64,000 bases of DNA from Fervidobacterium nodosum Rt17-B1 (GCF_000017545.1 NC_009718.1:310001-374000), one strand, 5' to 3'; shown: positions 1 to 10,929, counted from the first letter of the stretch. The notes: generated by a model from the letters alone, not told the origin. Made by a program: numbers and translations.

Positions 1-1120
1 CTGTCTTTGTAGTTTTTCTTAAAAGATTTGATAAGTATTTTTCTCTGTAAAACTTTGCCATTCCCACGTAATCAGCATCGTAACCTACAAGGAAATTAAG
101 TTCCAATCTTGCATCAAAATTGTTCATCTTATTTTGTGCAACTTGTATCCCAGCTCCACTTCTACTCGTTGGTTGAAGGTATTTTTGCCTGTATATGAAC
201 TTTGCCGTTGCCCAATTGTAATTGCTGAGTATTCCGCTGGGGTATGCAACTATCGCAGAGTACTCTTTTCCAGAAGTAACAACACCGAAAATGGCATTGT
301 TCTTGGTACCGTGAGAAATTCCAAATACTGGTGTAAGTACATTTGGCTCTTCTCTCAAAAAATCGTTAGGTCTTCTTGAACGAAGGTCGTTAACAGAAGT
401 AAGATTCTCGATACCATAGTCCTTACCGTATGTTCTTTTTTCAAACCAGTTTAAATAGTGCGCTGGTTTTGAAAACCTAATTAACGCACCCGGTCCATCT
501 GGAACAAAGATATAACCTTCTATTTCGTTTGATACAACGCTTCCAATAAATGGTGCGAACATTACAGAAGCAAGGGTAAAACTTCCTTTCTCTTTAATTG
601 ATGATTTCTTTAAAGAAAATACAACTTTCTCATCTTTGAGTTCGACAGTAACATCGAGTGATATACCAATTGGTTTGAAATAGAATGTATAAGTAAATCC
701 GTTTTGTATTTTTGAAAATCTCTTATCTACTTGCCCGTCTGCACTTCCCATAACGTTCGATATACCACGTTCGTCGAAGTATTCAATCATAACAAGTGAT
801 TTGGCTATAAATTTCCAAACATCGTTCATCTCATTGAATGCCTCTGAGTCTTCTAATACATCTCCCCATACGTATCCATTTCTTTTATCTACAATTCTTA
901 CTGATGAAGTGGAAATATTTATCCATAATTCTAATATGTTATTCTCAGCTATTTTTGTGTAACCTTCGGTTGTGAATTTAGAAGCAACTGCAACAGGTTT
1001 ATCAGGTCTTGTGAATCTATTTGACAAAAATTCATTGCCAACTGTCTGTGGTAAAAATATTACAGGTAAGATCATCAATATTAAAATTAAAGTTTTAATT
1101 TTATCGGATATTCCTAACAC
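1..1120 (-). CDS. DUF5696 domain-containing protein, C-terminus cut off by window edge
   Basis: The frame stays open from a GTG at 1120 to the window edge, about 373 codons, and AGGAGGTG lies 7 bases before the GTG. The first 25 residues form a secretion signal or anchor (KTLILILMILPVIFL). The rest reads as an extracellular beta-rich and then barrel-like protein, with stretches such as FVPDGPGALIRF. I recognise the pattern of the DUF5696 family, which often accompanies sugar ABC transporters; its biochemical role is unknown to me. The start overlaps the end of the upstream NHL/Yip1 gene by 20 bases, so the two are probably translationally coupled. It is likely a cell-surface part of the glycan system encoded up to 10929. 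The family call comes from memory of the family and is moderately sure. Confidence 0.7.
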   Translation of the reverse strand, partial: MLGISDKIKTLILILMILPVIFLPQTVGNEFLSNRFTRPDKPVAVASKFTTEGYTKIAENNILELWINISTSSVRIVDKRNGYVWGDVLEDSEAFNEMNDVWKFIAKSLVMIEYFDERGISNVMGSADGQVDKRFSKIQNGFTYTFYFKPIGISLDVTVELKDEKVVFSLKKSSIKEKGSFTLASVMFAPFIGSVVSNEIEGYIFVPDGPGALIRFSKPAHYLNWFEKRTYGKDYGIENLTSVNDLRSRRPNDFLREEPNVLTPVFGISHGTKNNAIFGVVTSGKEYSAIVAYPSGILSNYNWATAKFIYRQKYLQPTSRSGAGIQVAQNKMNNFDARLELNFLVGYDADYVGMAKFYREKYLSNLLRKTTKT

Positions 1121-3110
1121 GGTACAACACCTCCTGGACAATGCTAAATGCGGTTTCTACTAGTTGATCCCAAAGCATGTAAACGATAGAATAAACGAGT
1201 ATTATCACGAAAACCCAACCTAATGTAAATAAAATACTTTTCACCGTGTTCTTAATATCATAGTCGTGTGTTTCTTTTACTCCGGTAAATAACATCACAG
1301 CACTCCATGAGATTAAAAACATCGATGCAAAATCGATTAAAAACTTTTCGTTATATGTAAGCACATATGTACTCAATATTACTAATGGTTGGAATAATAT
1401 ATACGGTGCAAAAGAATATGCAGTAAAAACGTATATATCTCTCAACGTTCCTTTGCCGTCGTTTATAGAGCTGACAAGCCAGTTGGATATAATCCACAAA
1501 AATAAAATAGACGATGATGTTAGTAAAACAAATCCAACGTTTCTATCGCTTGTATTGAGATTAAATATAAAACTTCGGCCAAAATAATCTACTAAGATAA
1601 CTAAGAGGAACATTAAGTAAATAATTGAAGCGGAAAGAACAGAGCCATGCTTTTTCTTTTGCAAATAATAGAAAGTATCCAAAGGATGCCTAAGAATATT
1701 TTTTATATAAAGTACGTCCGATAGCAACTTATTTTTTACATGGAACTTTATTTTAATCTTCCCATACCTTGATAATAAATCAATAATTGTAAAAATTAAT
1801 ATGATGATTACAAGTAAAGACAAAATAATTCCCATATTCTTCTGCAAAAAATTATTTCTCATTTCCCAAAAAGCATCTGAGTAATCTCTTCTCGCGAAAG
1901 CTTCCTTGAAATGCAGTGCAGCTTTATCGTACCGAGCTGATTGGAAATATGCTTTGCCAAGTCCATAGTGTGCTATTTTGGAATAACCGTCGTAAGTCAT
2001 CACTTTTTCCCACAATCTCTTACTCTCTATGTATTTTCCCTGTTCGTAAAGATTTAATGCTTGATGGAGTATGTTGGCGTATTCCGTAGGGACAATAACA
2101 TGTACTAAACCTCTCTCTTTATCTAAAACGTACAACTTGCCCATTTCGTCGATTTCAATAGCAGAGGCAACGGAAAATAATCCAGACCTCTCCGTTGATA
2201 TTGCTCGACCACCAAATGAAAAAATCAAATTTCCTTCAGAATCATATTCGTATATTAGACCCGTTTCGGTAAGCGCGTAAATTCTTCCATCTTTGTCAAC
2301 AGCTATATCTACAAAATTATCTTCGTCAACCATTCTTCTTTCTTTTGATGCGGATAATATGTTCAATCCTATAGTATTATGCTTTTTAATAGCGTTTCCA
2401 TACTCCTTTTGAGTTACCGTGTATATTAATCCCTTATCGTCAATAGTTATATTTGTGTAAGGTTTAGGAATCCTATGAAGAAATTTTTCTTTCTGTTCTC
2501 TTGTGTAAAACAAATCTATAAATTTATCAAGAAGCGTTACACCAACTAAATTGCTTCCGAAGTATCCAAGGAACTCTCCATCTTTATCAAGTTGTATGAT
2601 ACCCTCAAATGTTCCTTCACTAACTATGTACAAATTTCCTCTTTTATTTACGACAAGTTTTTTTGGTTTGTAATTTGCAGTTTCTCCAAAAATAGGGTTT
2701 GTTGGTCTGCCAATGCGTTTTACCTCTTCACCTCTTAAATTGAAAATAACAACTTCAGAACTTCCAGGATCGGCTACATAAATGTATTCATCTGTTACAA
2801 AAACACCAGTTGGTTGCCAAAGTTTAAAATCACCAATACTAGTTGCTTCTCCAGTTTCCATATCGTAAACAACAATTCTAGCATTCCCAGAATCGGCTAT
2901 GTACATCTTAGAACCTTTGATAAATAAATCTTCTGGATAGTACAAATTGTAATCTCTAAAAAGTACCTCGCTTACTATGTAAGCATCCTGTGTTACCTTC
3001 CAAATATTGTTTCCAGCGACCGTGTATGTTAAGAAAGTACTGTCGACAGAAAACAAGAGAATATTTAGTAATAGAAAAAACACAATTAATGAATTTTTGA
3101 TACGCTTCAC
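1101..3110 (-). CDS. NHL-repeat / TPR / Yip1-type membrane protein
   Basis: The protein has 669 residues. The start is GTG 3110, chosen because GGGGAGGA lies 6 bases upstream; a longer open frame has no site. Order of parts: signal peptide (about residues 2-22), a beta-propeller-like region of NHL repeats (about 40-340, with repeated units of the form DKDGRIYAL and DEMGKLYVLD), a short TPR pair (about 350-420, LYEQGKYIESKRLWEKV), a membrane helix near 435-455, and a C-terminal bundle of about five membrane segments resembling Yip1. An outside propeller on a membrane bundle suggests a surface scaffold or sensor. It sits between the permease genes and the DUF5696 gene of the same operon. No catalytic residues are visible, and the function is inferred only from context. 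Confidence 0.75.
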   Translation of the reverse strand: MKRIKNSLIVFFLLLNILLFSVDSTFLTYTVAGNNIWKVTQDAYIVSEVLFRDYNLYYPEDLFIKGSKMYIADSGNARIVVYDMETGEATSIGDFKLWQPTGVFVTDEYIYVADPGSSEVVIFNLRGEEVKRIGRPTNPIFGETANYKPKKLVVNKRGNLYIVSEGTFEGIIQLDKDGEFLGYFGSNLVGVTLLDKFIDLFYTREQKEKFLHRIPKPYTNITIDDKGLIYTVTQKEYGNAIKKHNTIGLNILSASKERRMVDEDNFVDIAVDKDGRIYALTETGLIYEYDSEGNLIFSFGGRAISTERSGLFSVASAIEIDEMGKLYVLDKERGLVHVIVPTEYANILHQALNLYEQGKYIESKRLWEKVMTYDGYSKIAHYGLGKAYFQSARYDKAALHFKEAFARRDYSDAFWEMRNNFLQKNMGIILSLLVIIILIFTIIDLLSRYGKIKIKFHVKNKLLSDVLYIKNILRHPLDTFYYLQKKKHGSVLSASIIYLMFLLVILVDYFGRSFIFNLNTSDRNVGFVLLTSSSILFLWIISNWLVSSINDGKGTLRDIYVFTAYSFAPYILFQPLVILSTYVLTYNEKFLIDFASMFLISWSAVMLFTGVKETHDYDIKNTVKSILFTLGWVFVIILVYSIVYMLWDQLVETAFSIVQEVLYRVRNIR

Positions 3111-3166
3111 ATTTATTCCTCCCCTAATTGACAGCAAAATCTCTTTATTTGATTTTTTCTGATTTC

Positions 3167-4039
3167 TTACTTTAGTCCACTGTAAGCCATTGTGTTCATA
3201 ACCCTTGATTGCATAATTATGAATAAAAGCAAATTTGGCACAAACATTATCAGCCCTGCAGCAGCCGCTATACCTTGACCAGCTATTGTATTACCTGTTG
3301 TTTGTGTGAGATTTGACACATAGAAGGCGAATGTTCTTAAATTTTCGTTATTTATATAGTAAGTTGAAGCTTCTGCACTATTCCAAGCGACTTGGAATGC
3401 TAATATTCCAACAGTTGATATAGCAGGTTTTAAAAGAGGAATAATGATATTAAATATTATTTGAAAATCGTTTGCCCCGTCAACAAGTGCGGCATCTATA
3501 AGTGCATCTGGTATTTGGTCCATGAATTGTTTGATAAGGAAGACACCTATTGGCATCGCAAGTAAGGATAAAATATTGATTATAAACGTGTCAATCAACC
3601 CAAGCGATTGAACCATATAATACCTCGGGATTATAACAGCTATAGGTACGAACATGAGCGCTAAATTATTGATTGTGAATATTAAACTTTTTGCTTTAAA
3701 TTGCTTTTTAGATAATGCGTAACCAGCGAAAACAGATATTATTATTGTAAACAACACCGTGAAAAACGCTGTTAAAATACTGTTCATCAAGTATCTGCTA
3801 ATAGGTATAGTTGAGCCTCTTGTAAGCGAAAAGAGGTCATAAAAATTAGCTAAAGTTGGTTTTCTCACAAAAAATCTTGGTGGATAAAGGAACAATTCGT
3901 CTAATGGTTTAAATGCTTGAGAAAAAATGAATATAATTGGAAGCATCATAAATACCGCAATAGGGGTTAATATAAAGTAGAATTTTAACTGACTTTTATG
4001 GAAGTATTTTGGATTTGTTTTGGTTGTAAATTTTGCCAT
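3167..4039 (-). CDS. Carbohydrate ABC transporter permease, MalG type
   Basis: Inner-membrane permease of a binding-protein-dependent sugar importer, 290 residues with six predicted helices. The EAA loop that docks the ATPase is near residue 190 ([22 protein letters not shown]). ATG 4039 is preferred because GAGGTGGTGA stands just upstream; an upstream TTG at 4084 has no good site and would overlap the previous gene. It pairs with the MalF-type permease at 4071. No ATPase gene lies in this operon, so a shared MsiK-type ATPase encoded elsewhere probably energises it (inference). Confidence 0.92.
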   Translation of the reverse strand: MAKFTTKTNPKYFHKSQLKFYFILTPIAVFMMLPIIFIFSQAFKPLDELFLYPPRFFVRKPTLANFYDLFSLTRGSTIPISRYLMNSILTAFFTVLFTIIISVFAGYALSKKQFKAKSLIFTINNLALMFVPIAVIIPRYYMVQSLGLIDTFIINILSLLAMPIGVFLIKQFMDQIPDALIDAALVDGANDFQIIFNIIIPLLKPAISTVGILAFQVAWNSAEASTYYINNENLRTFAFYVSNLTQTTGNTIAGQGIAAAAGLIMFVPNLLLFIIMQSRVMNTMAYSGLK

Positions 4040-4070
4040 TTTTAAGTCACCACCTCTTTCTGTAAAATAA

Positions 4071-4961
4071 TTATCTTTCGCCAAACAAGCGCCAGGCTAT
4101 ACGTGAGAAAAACCAGATTATCAGTAGTAATACAACTGACAATGCCGCAGCGTATCCCATTTCGTACCGTAAGAATCCATAATCTTCAATGTGATTCACG
4201 ATAAGTTGTCCAGCGTACTGTGGTGTTGGGTTCGAACCCGAGAGTGCGACACCTATGCCCGCAGAAGTGAATGTATTTACTATGGACATAACCGCACCGA
4301 ACAACATCTGTGGTTTCATAGCAGGTATAGTTACATAAATTATCTCTTGTAATCTATTTTTTATTCCATCTATGTACGCAGCTTCATAGAGTTGTTCATC
4401 GATATTCAATATACCTGCAAGCATTGCAAGAAATCCAACCCCCATACTACTCCACAAAGATACCAAGATCATTATATCCATAAGATGTTGAGGTGATTGT
4501 AGCCATTGAATAGGCTTATCTATTATTCCAAGGTTCAACAATAAAGCATTAAGATATCCTTGCTGGTCACCATTGAATAAAACTCGCCAGACAACTGCCA
4601 TTGTTACGCCAGCTGTAAGTGATGGAGAGTACAAAATCAAAGCGAATATAGTCCTTGGCACTTTTGTCAACTGAGCAACTAACCAAGCAAGTATGAAAGA
4701 AAGTATATACCCGCCTACTCCAACGATAAGGGCGTATTTAATAGTGTTTGGCAAAACCTTTTGCATGAAGATATCATCGCGTGTTATTAGTGTAATGTAA
4801 TTTTGTATCCCGATCCATCGCGGTTTTTCTATCGCATTGAAATATGTAAAAGACAAGAAAATTGCAATAATAACTGGTAAAACAATAAATATCGTGAAGA
4901 GAGTTAGATATGGTGATAGTAATAACCAGTGATTTGAGCGTCTTTTTGTATTATTTTTCAT
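4071..4961 (-). CDS. Carbohydrate ABC transporter permease, MalF type
   Basis: Second permease subunit of the sugar importer, 296 residues with six membrane segments. The EAA-type loop [20 protein letters not shown] is near residue 200. I take ATG 4961 as the start, with GGGGTGG upstream; the open frame extends to a GTG at 4970 that would overlap this site. The start overlaps the end of the 998-residue binding protein by 11 bases, a sign of translational coupling. With the MalG-type partner it should form the channel, and either of the two binding proteins upstream could deliver substrate. The substrate cannot be read from the sequence; the adjacent GH30 enzyme suggests beta-linked gluco- or xylo-oligosaccharides. 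Confidence 0.92.
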   Translation of the reverse strand: MKNNTKRRSNHWLLLSPYLTLFTIFIVLPVIIAIFLSFTYFNAIEKPRWIGIQNYITLITRDDIFMQKVLPNTIKYALIVGVGGYILSFILAWLVAQLTKVPRTIFALILYSPSLTAGVTMAVVWRVLFNGDQQGYLNALLLNLGIIDKPIQWLQSPQHLMDIMILVSLWSSMGVGFLAMLAGILNIDEQLYEAAYIDGIKNRLQEIIYVTIPAMKPQMLFGAVMSIVNTFTSAGIGVALSGSNPTPQYAGQLIVNHIEDYGFLRYEMGYAAALSVVLLLIIWFFSRIAWRLFGER

Positions 4962-7947
4962 AAGTACCACCCCAAAGTAATCTTTGATTTTCTAAGTATT
5001 CATTAGCTGCTTCACCAAGGTTTTTTACTAAGAACTCATCAATATTTGTGTACATTTTATACGTTTTTACTGGTTTGCCATTGACTATATATCCGAACTC
5101 TGTAAGTTTTCTTTCGAGTTCCCTGTTTATTGTGATGACAGATCTGTCGATGGAAGAACGTAATGGATAACCTTCAATCACAACCCTATTCCAAATGTTG
5201 CTTATTTCACGTTCTGTCATATATCCACCGGGATGTCTTTGAACTTCTCTTATCCATCTCCATTGCTCAAGTATCACTTTCTTTTCTTCCTCAGAAAAGA
5301 AATCTAATTCTTTAAATGCCTGAATATTTGAAGTATTCCAAAGGTACGTTGGACCGTATCTATTTACTAAAGCTCTCGCAAATTTTATCTGTGTTTCTTT
5401 AGAAAGCCACCATTTTAAGAACAGCCATGCCTTTTCTTTTTTATCAGAATTTGCAAATATAACATCTGCTCTGTCACCGGCAACTTGGTATCTCAGAACT
5501 TTACCATCAGGTGTTTTAACCCCTGGTGAAGGTGCGATAGCCCACAGTCCATAAATTTCGTCAGCTGCATTGGAAAGAGTTACATACAAACCAAAATCAC
5601 CGATACCTATCGGAATTCTTCCATACCTAAACGAGTTATAAAAACTTGCAACTTGTTCTGGTATACCATAGATAGAGAATAATTCTGTCATAAGTTCAAA
5701 AGCTTTAACAGAATTTTCTTCATTTATCGCTGTTTTTAAACCATCTTCTGTGTAAAGTCTTGCGTTATTTTGGAAGAAAAATGGAGCAGTTGTGTTGAAA
5801 TATTTTGTCGTTTGCTCAGCCATCGGTATGAAGAAGTTCATACCTCTTCTTTGAAGCTCGGGAAGAATTTTCTTAACATCATCCCAAGTATCTGGTATAG
5901 GTATACCTAAAATATTCATTATGTCCTTTCTGTAGAATAAGACGTAGAAATTTTGAGTTTCGGTTATGCCATAAATCTTGTCATCTATAACCATTGGAAG
6001 GAGTGTTTCCATATTTATGTTCTTTGAAACGAATTCATAAAAATCTGGGAAATTTGAAATAGGGTAAAGAGCATTTCTAATTGCAAGTTCAAATGGTATC
6101 CAATTGCTTATACTCATTGCTACATCAGGTGTATTACCTGCTGAGCTTGCTAAAATCAACTTCTGCTCGTTTGGCATAATTGAAAGAACGACATTTATAC
6201 CTGTCTTCCTTGTAAAGTCTGTGTCTATTAAATATTGGAGTGTTTCAACATACTGAACAGGTCTATTAATCCAAACTTTTAAACTTCTCGGATCAACCTT
6301 CTCGTAAACAGAGTAAGCTTCATTTTTGTTAAACAAGGAAAGCCACAATTTGTATATTTCTTCATAGGCTGCGACTAAGAACGAGTTGACTGGCTTTATA
6401 TAGTTTTTTAAATCCCCTTGAAATACAAACATTTTATCTATACCCATGGGTTGTTCTTTCAATCTCATTGAAAGTTCGGACAATCTTTGGGCTATTGAAG
6501 ACGAACCTTCGCTGATTTCATCTATAAAGAATGGTAACCTTTCAGGTTTTTCAATAATTTTATCTATAAGCTCTGCTGAAACGATCATATCCGAAACGTA
6601 TGGAACACCTTTTTCACCAACGATAGAAATGATTCTATTGTACTCTTTTCTCAAGTTCTTAGAAATTTCTTGTAAATCGGACAAGACATTTGGCAGGTAC
6701 TTTTGTATATCCCAGGTCCTATTTGGGTCAAGGTTATTTCCAACGAGTTTTCTTAAGTCTAGTCCTATCCTTTGTAGTTTTTTTATAGTATCTTGCAGGT
6801 AAACTATGGTTTGTTCAAAAAGTCCGGTCGTTACTTCGAGAGTTATAAGGTGTGGACCTTTATCAAGGTAAACAAAGTAAGGATTACCTTTGGAATCTAA
6901 TAAAACTTTATCCACCCATTTGTATCCTGTGTACTCAAAAGCGTAATTATCAAATTCTTTAAATGGTACTTCTCCATCAACGTATATTCTCCTAAAAACA
7001 GGTACTCCACGATTTAAAGATTGTTGGTATCTAAAGGCTATTTTGTAAAGCCCTGGTGTTTGTATATCAACGTACCAGTGAACTTCTTGACCAGACTGTT
7101 TATATGTGTTCTGGTCAATTACATTTATTTTCCTTTTGAGAGGCTCGTATGGCGTTACATCCGATGTTTGTGTGTTGATAATTGATACGAGGAAATCTGA
7201 CTTTCCAAAAATTCTTTCCGCTTCTATTGCAATTGGAATTGAATTTGCTGAATTATCAGGTTTATTGAAAGATTTTAAATACTCACTGTAAGATTGGATA
7301 TTCTCAATTTTATCAACTTTTACAAAGTACAAATTGGATATATATATGTCTTGTTTGAGGTTTTTTATTTTAATAGTATTATTGCCATATTTTAGGTTAA
7401 ATATTAAAGGTTTACTTGATATTCTTTTAGCATCTTTGAAAAACGATAGCGTTTCTTGGTTTGGCATAAATTGTTCTGGAGTAATTTCATTTCCGTATCT
7501 ATCGTACAACTTTTGTGAGAAATCGTAGTATAAGAATGTATCCAGAAAAACTTGGTAAATTTTGGAATTGTCTTCAGAATTATTTATTGAAACTTCTAAA
7601 GAACCGTTAGTTGTTACAGGGTTAAGGGACCTGATCGATGCGATAATGTAATAATTTCCTTCCTCTGGAATATCCAATTCTAAAGTTTTTTCTTCACCAT
7701 TTTTAATAGAAATAGATACTGGAAAATTAAACGAGTTAGATATAATTTTGCCATATCTCATCTGATTAAACAAATTCTTGTTATGCTTTGAAAGAGTAAC
7801 GTAGTCAAAAGTTTTTTGACTAATTAAAAATCTTTCTATAGAACTTTTGTACTTGCTGTACTCGGAACTTCCAAAAAGGTATAAAATAAATGAAATAGCA
7901 ATAAAAATAATAAATATAGCGAAGAACAAAATCAGAACTTTTTTCAC
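4951..7947 (-). CDS. Large membrane-anchored extracellular binding protein (family 1 fused to carbohydrate-binding-like domains)
   Basis: The protein has 998 residues, about twice the normal size of a family 1 solute-binding protein. GTG 7947 has GGAGGT 8 bases upstream. An uncleaved-looking N-terminal membrane helix spans residues 4-25 and no lipobox is visible. Residues about 60-210 and 235-375 look like beta-sandwich carbohydrate-binding modules ([33 protein letters not shown]). A helical segment follows (about 380-540). A complete solute-binding domain runs from about 560 to 910 ([40 protein letters not shown]). It lies between the ordinary binding protein (8037) and the permeases. The domain reading is by eye. 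It may capture polymeric or branched glycan at the surface before handing it to the permeases. Confidence 0.82.
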   Translation of the reverse strand: MKKVLILFFAIFIIFIAISFILYLFGSSEYSKYKSSIERFLISQKTFDYVTLSKHNKNLFNQMRYGKIISNSFNFPVSISIKNGEEKTLELDIPEEGNYYIIASIRSLNPVTTNGSLEVSINNSEDNSKIYQVFLDTFLYYDFSQKLYDRYGNEITPEQFMPNQETLSFFKDAKRISSKPLIFNLKYGNNTIKIKNLKQDIYISNLYFVKVDKIENIQSYSEYLKSFNKPDNSANSIPIAIEAERIFGKSDFLVSIINTQTSDVTPYEPLKRKINVIDQNTYKQSGQEVHWYVDIQTPGLYKIAFRYQQSLNRGVPVFRRIYVDGEVPFKEFDNYAFEYTGYKWVDKVLLDSKGNPYFVYLDKGPHLITLEVTTGLFEQTIVYLQDTIKKLQRIGLDLRKLVGNNLDPNRTWDIQKYLPNVLSDLQEISKNLRKEYNRIISIVGEKGVPYVSDMIVSAELIDKIIEKPERLPFFIDEISEGSSSIAQRLSELSMRLKEQPMGIDKMFVFQGDLKNYIKPVNSFLVAAYEEIYKLWLSLFNKNEAYSVYEKVDPRSLKVWINRPVQYVETLQYLIDTDFTRKTGINVVLSIMPNEQKLILASSAGNTPDVAMSISNWIPFELAIRNALYPISNFPDFYEFVSKNINMETLLPMVIDDKIYGITETQNFYVLFYRKDIMNILGIPIPDTWDDVKKILPELQRRGMNFFIPMAEQTTKYFNTTAPFFFQNNARLYTEDGLKTAINEENSVKAFELMTELFSIYGIPEQVASFYNSFRYGRIPIGIGDFGLYVTLSNAADEIYGLWAIAPSPGVKTPDGKVLRYQVAGDRADVIFANSDKKEKAWLFLKWWLSKETQIKFARALVNRYGPTYLWNTSNIQAFKELDFFSEEEKKVILEQWRWIREVQRHPGGYMTEREISNIWNRVVIEGYPLRSSIDRSVITINRELERKLTEFGYIVNGKPVKTYKMYTNIDEFLVKNLGEAANEYLENQRLLWGGTYEK

Positions 7948-7980
7948 TCTCTGTACCTCCTATTTATGAAATTTAATATT

Positions 7981-8004
7981 GGCTGCTGGCGAACGCCAGC
8001 AACC
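7981..8004 (-). other. Intercistronic RNA hairpin in the sugar operon
   Basis: The minus-strand RNA reads GGTTGCTGGC-GTTC-GCCAGCAGCC, a 10-bp stem with one T-G wobble and a tetraloop. It follows the binding-protein stop at 8037 and precedes the large binding-protein gene. No U-tract follows, so it is unlikely to be a strong intrinsic terminator. A 3' protective hairpin that raises binding-protein mRNA over the downstream genes is a common arrangement in sugar ABC operons (inference). Confidence 0.7.
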
Positions 8005-8036
8005 AACAAATTAAAACAAAAAGGATACTGAAAGCG

Positions 8037-9431
8037 TTATTTTCCTTCAACTTGCTTTCTGATGTTTGGGAAATTCTTTTCAACCTCTGCAAGTTTCTTT
8101 GAAAAATCGGCCCAAGCGTTTTTAATTATGCTATTTGCTTTTTCTTGTGTTTCTGCGGCAACGGCTTGTGGTTGTACCTCACCTTTTCTGATTCTTTCAT
8201 TAACAGGGAATATAACATCCCAAGTTGCCTGATCCCAACCAGGTACTACCTTCCACATATCAACTCTGACGGTTTTATCAAGATTTGAAAGCATCCATTT
8301 CACACCATTTGGTATTTTTAGGCTTTCAAAGTATTTAATAACATCCGGATGTTTCGTTACAGGAATAAACCAATCAATGAGTCTTCCGTTTTCTTCGCCG
8401 TTTGCTACATCTATCTTAAGTCTTGTTATTACACCTCGTGGGTCATATGTTAAGAACTTTAGGAAAGTAAATGCTTCTTTTGGATATTTTGTCGTTGATG
8501 TCATAAATGCATAATTGATTTGAATAGGTTGTCTTACACCAATCTTTGGATCGCTTGGCATTGGATAATAATCGAGATTCCACGGTAACGTTCTAACCCA
8601 ACTCCAGTCCCATGTTCCATGGAAACCAGTTAAAACTTTCGATTCTCTAAAAGCGTCTGCATCTTTTCCGAATTTTTTCTGATAGTCATCGAGTTGACCT
8701 TTATTTCTAAGCTCTTCATTCTTTAAATCATCTGAAACAAGTCCTGGAATTGATTTCAGTTCTTTTTGTAAGTTTATCGCTGGTATCCATCCACCATTGA
8801 CAAGGTCAAATTCCCATTTTGAAGGGTTAAAACTCCAGTATGTTGTATTTTTGTTCAATACAGCTGCCATAACAGTATCAAAATCCCAAAGGTGATTTAT
8901 ACCGGAATATTCCTTAGTCGTTGCTCTTCTTAGATATTGTTTGAATAAATCTGTTGACCATCCGTATGGTGGAACTGGAAGATTCAGTTTTTTCATGAGA
9001 TCCAAATTCACTACAATTCCTTGGAAGTGTAATCTTTCACCGATAGCGTATGTCTTTCCATTGTACTTGAAAGCTTCTTTTATACTTGATGGAACGTACT
9101 TATTATAGTCTGCGTCATCTTTTAGAAATTCATCAAGTGGGTAAACCCAACCTTGTGAAACTGGATACGGTAAAGCTTCCCAAGATTGTGCAACAACATC
9201 TGGAAGTGGTTTTTTTGCTGCGACTAACGATGTAAGGAAACTATTCACATCTGGCTCGTTTGCAACGATATTTATTTCTATATCTGGATAAAGTTTCGTA
9301 AATTCAGAGGCTATCTTCTTGTACTTTTCAACATCCCAATTCCAAACTGCAACCGTTAGTGTAACTTTTGCAAAGATACTTGTTACAAGTAAAAATACCA
9401 ACATCATTAACACTAAATTTTGTTTTTTCAT
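8037..9431 (-). CDS. Extracellular sugar-binding protein of ABC transporter (family 1)
   Basis: The protein has 464 residues from ATG 9431, with GGGAGGG close upstream. A Sec signal peptide (KKQNLVLMMLVFLLVTSIFA) ends in Ala at residue 21 with no lipobox Cys. The mature part shows the family 1 pattern: TVAVWNWDVEKYKKIASEF at the front, a tryptophan-rich sugar cleft (WDWSWVRTLPW, VPGWDQATWDV) and the helical segment YAFMTSTTKYPKEAFTFLKF. It lies directly after the GH30 gene and before the large binding protein. It would bind an oligosaccharide in the periplasm-like space under the toga; the sugar is not identifiable by eye. Confidence 0.9.
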   Translation of the reverse strand: MKKQNLVLMMLVFLLVTSIFAKVTLTVAVWNWDVEKYKKIASEFTKLYPDIEINIVANEPDVNSFLTSLVAAKKPLPDVVAQSWEALPYPVSQGWVYPLDEFLKDDADYNKYVPSSIKEAFKYNGKTYAIGERLHFQGIVVNLDLMKKLNLPVPPYGWSTDLFKQYLRRATTKEYSGINHLWDFDTVMAAVLNKNTTYWSFNPSKWEFDLVNGGWIPAINLQKELKSIPGLVSDDLKNEELRNKGQLDDYQKKFGKDADAFRESKVLTGFHGTWDWSWVRTLPWNLDYYPMPSDPKIGVRQPIQINYAFMTSTTKYPKEAFTFLKFLTYDPRGVITRLKIDVANGEENGRLIDWFIPVTKHPDVIKYFESLKIPNGVKWMLSNLDKTVRVDMWKVVPGWDQATWDVIFPVNERIRKGEVQPQAVAAETQEKANSIIKNAWADFSKKLAEVEKNFPNIRKQVEGK

Positions 9432-9474
9432 ACCTTTCCCTCCCTTGGAAGTTTGCAAGAAGTTTTAGAAAACT

Positions 9475-10929
9475 TCAATCCCACACAAAAGTTACCGCAG
9501 CGTACCCCGGAATTATATATTCGAATTCTCTCCCTCCCTCCTCGACTATGATTTTTTTGTTTGTATTCGTTCGGTTCGAGACTATGAGAACTTTTGTTCC
9601 ATTTGGATTTTCAAAAGCCACTGTTTCTAAATTACTATATGTGTATGAATCTATTCGATAAGCGCCTGGAAGAACAAATTTACTTATATGGCCTAACGTA
9701 TAATAATCCAAATTATACTTTACCTCTCCCGTTTCTTGATTAATCTCTATAAGTCCTCTGCAAGTGCTATTTGATAATATCGTTGGTCCTCTCTTCTCAT
9801 CTAATGCTATATTCCACCATACAACGGTTTTAGACCAATTTCTTGGGATTCTGATAACATGCATCATCTGATCCATAAATGCATTAAAGAAAGCAGGTAC
9901 CCAATCACCACCTGAACCTTCTGTAAACCATATATCTTTATCAGGGAACATTTCCTTTATTTGGCTCATCGCTTCGTGTTTCCCGCCATAAAAATGCCAC
10001 GCTGAGCCTGCAACGTATTTTGAAGCTTTTGGGTGAGACAAAACATACGATGCGTATATGGTATTATCCCAATTGTGGTCGTAAGTCAGTATCTTCGTCT
10101 TTATCCCTTCTTTTTCAAACGCAGGTCCAAGGTATTCACCTATGAAATCCGCTTGCTCTTCCCATGTCATTTTCATTCCTGGATATTCTTTTGGAACATA
10201 TAAAGGTTCATTTTGCGGTGTGATTGCGTAAATTGGAATCCCTTCTTTTTCGTATGCTTTTGTGAACTTTACAAAATATTGCGCATAGACGCTATAATAT
10301 TGTCTTAGGAGAGATCCACCAATCATGCTTCCCGTTGTCTTCATCCAACCAGGTGCACTCCAAGGAGAAGCCATTATTTTCAACTCTGGATTTATTTTCA
10401 TAGCAAGTTTCAAAAGAGGTATTATGTACTGCTTATCGTGTTTGATAGAGAAATATTTAAGTTCTGGGTCTTCTTTTACACCTTCTGGCAAATCATCATA
10501 GCTGTATAGCTTAGTTGTGTAATCAGTTGCACCCATTGGCTGCCTAAGAAACGAAATTCCTATCCCTTCATTTCTGCCGAACAATTTTTTCATTACCTCT
10601 ATACGTTTTTCCTCTGATAATTTATGGAAAATTAGCCATGCTGATGCATCGGTGAGAGATGCTCCGAATCCATCCATTTGCTGGTATTTTTTATTCGAAT
10701 CAACTGCAATCCTTAGTGTTTCACGGAAATCTGAAACAACAGGATTATTAATATCGACTTCGGATAACATGAATTTTTGGTCAACAGTAGTAAGCCATAG
10801 CTTGACATTATTCATTGTCTTTGCCATCTCCTTTTGATTTGTTTTTTGTGTAACATTAGATGATAAGTTTACTAAGATAAACAAAAGCGATAGTAGAATT
10901 ATTATTTTTAAACTTTTTTCGGTTTTCAA
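9475..10929 (-). CDS. GH30 family glycosidase (glucosylceramidase-like)
   Basis: Retaining beta-glycosidase of family GH30, 484 residues. TTG 10929 is chosen as start because GAGGTG lies 5 bases upstream; a GTG three codons earlier falls inside that site. An N-terminal signal or anchor (IIILLSLLFILVNLSS) predicts export. The TIM barrel carries the acid/base Glu in ITPQNEP (about residue 241) and the nucleophile Glu in WFTEGSGG (about 337), plus the GFGASLTDASAW and SPWSAPGWMKT motifs of the family. A short beta-sandwich closes the C-terminus. As first gene of the sugar operon it probably trims beta-glucosidic or similar linkages outside the cell and feeds the transporter genes that follow. 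Exact specificity is unknown. Confidence 0.93.
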   Translation of the reverse strand: MKTEKSLKIIILLSLLFILVNLSSNVTQKTNQKEMAKTMNNVKLWLTTVDQKFMLSEVDINNPVVSDFRETLRIAVDSNKKYQQMDGFGASLTDASAWLIFHKLSEEKRIEVMKKLFGRNEGIGISFLRQPMGATDYTTKLYSYDDLPEGVKEDPELKYFSIKHDKQYIIPLLKLAMKINPELKIMASPWSAPGWMKTTGSMIGGSLLRQYYSVYAQYFVKFTKAYEKEGIPIYAITPQNEPLYVPKEYPGMKMTWEEQADFIGEYLGPAFEKEGIKTKILTYDHNWDNTIYASYVLSHPKASKYVAGSAWHFYGGKHEAMSQIKEMFPDKDIWFTEGSGGDWVPAFFNAFMDQMMHVIRIPRNWSKTVVWWNIALDEKRGPTILSNSTCRGLIEINQETGEVKYNLDYYTLGHISKFVLPGAYRIDSYTYSNLETVAFENPNGTKVLIVSNRTNTNKKIIVEEGGREFEYIIPGYAAVTFVWD

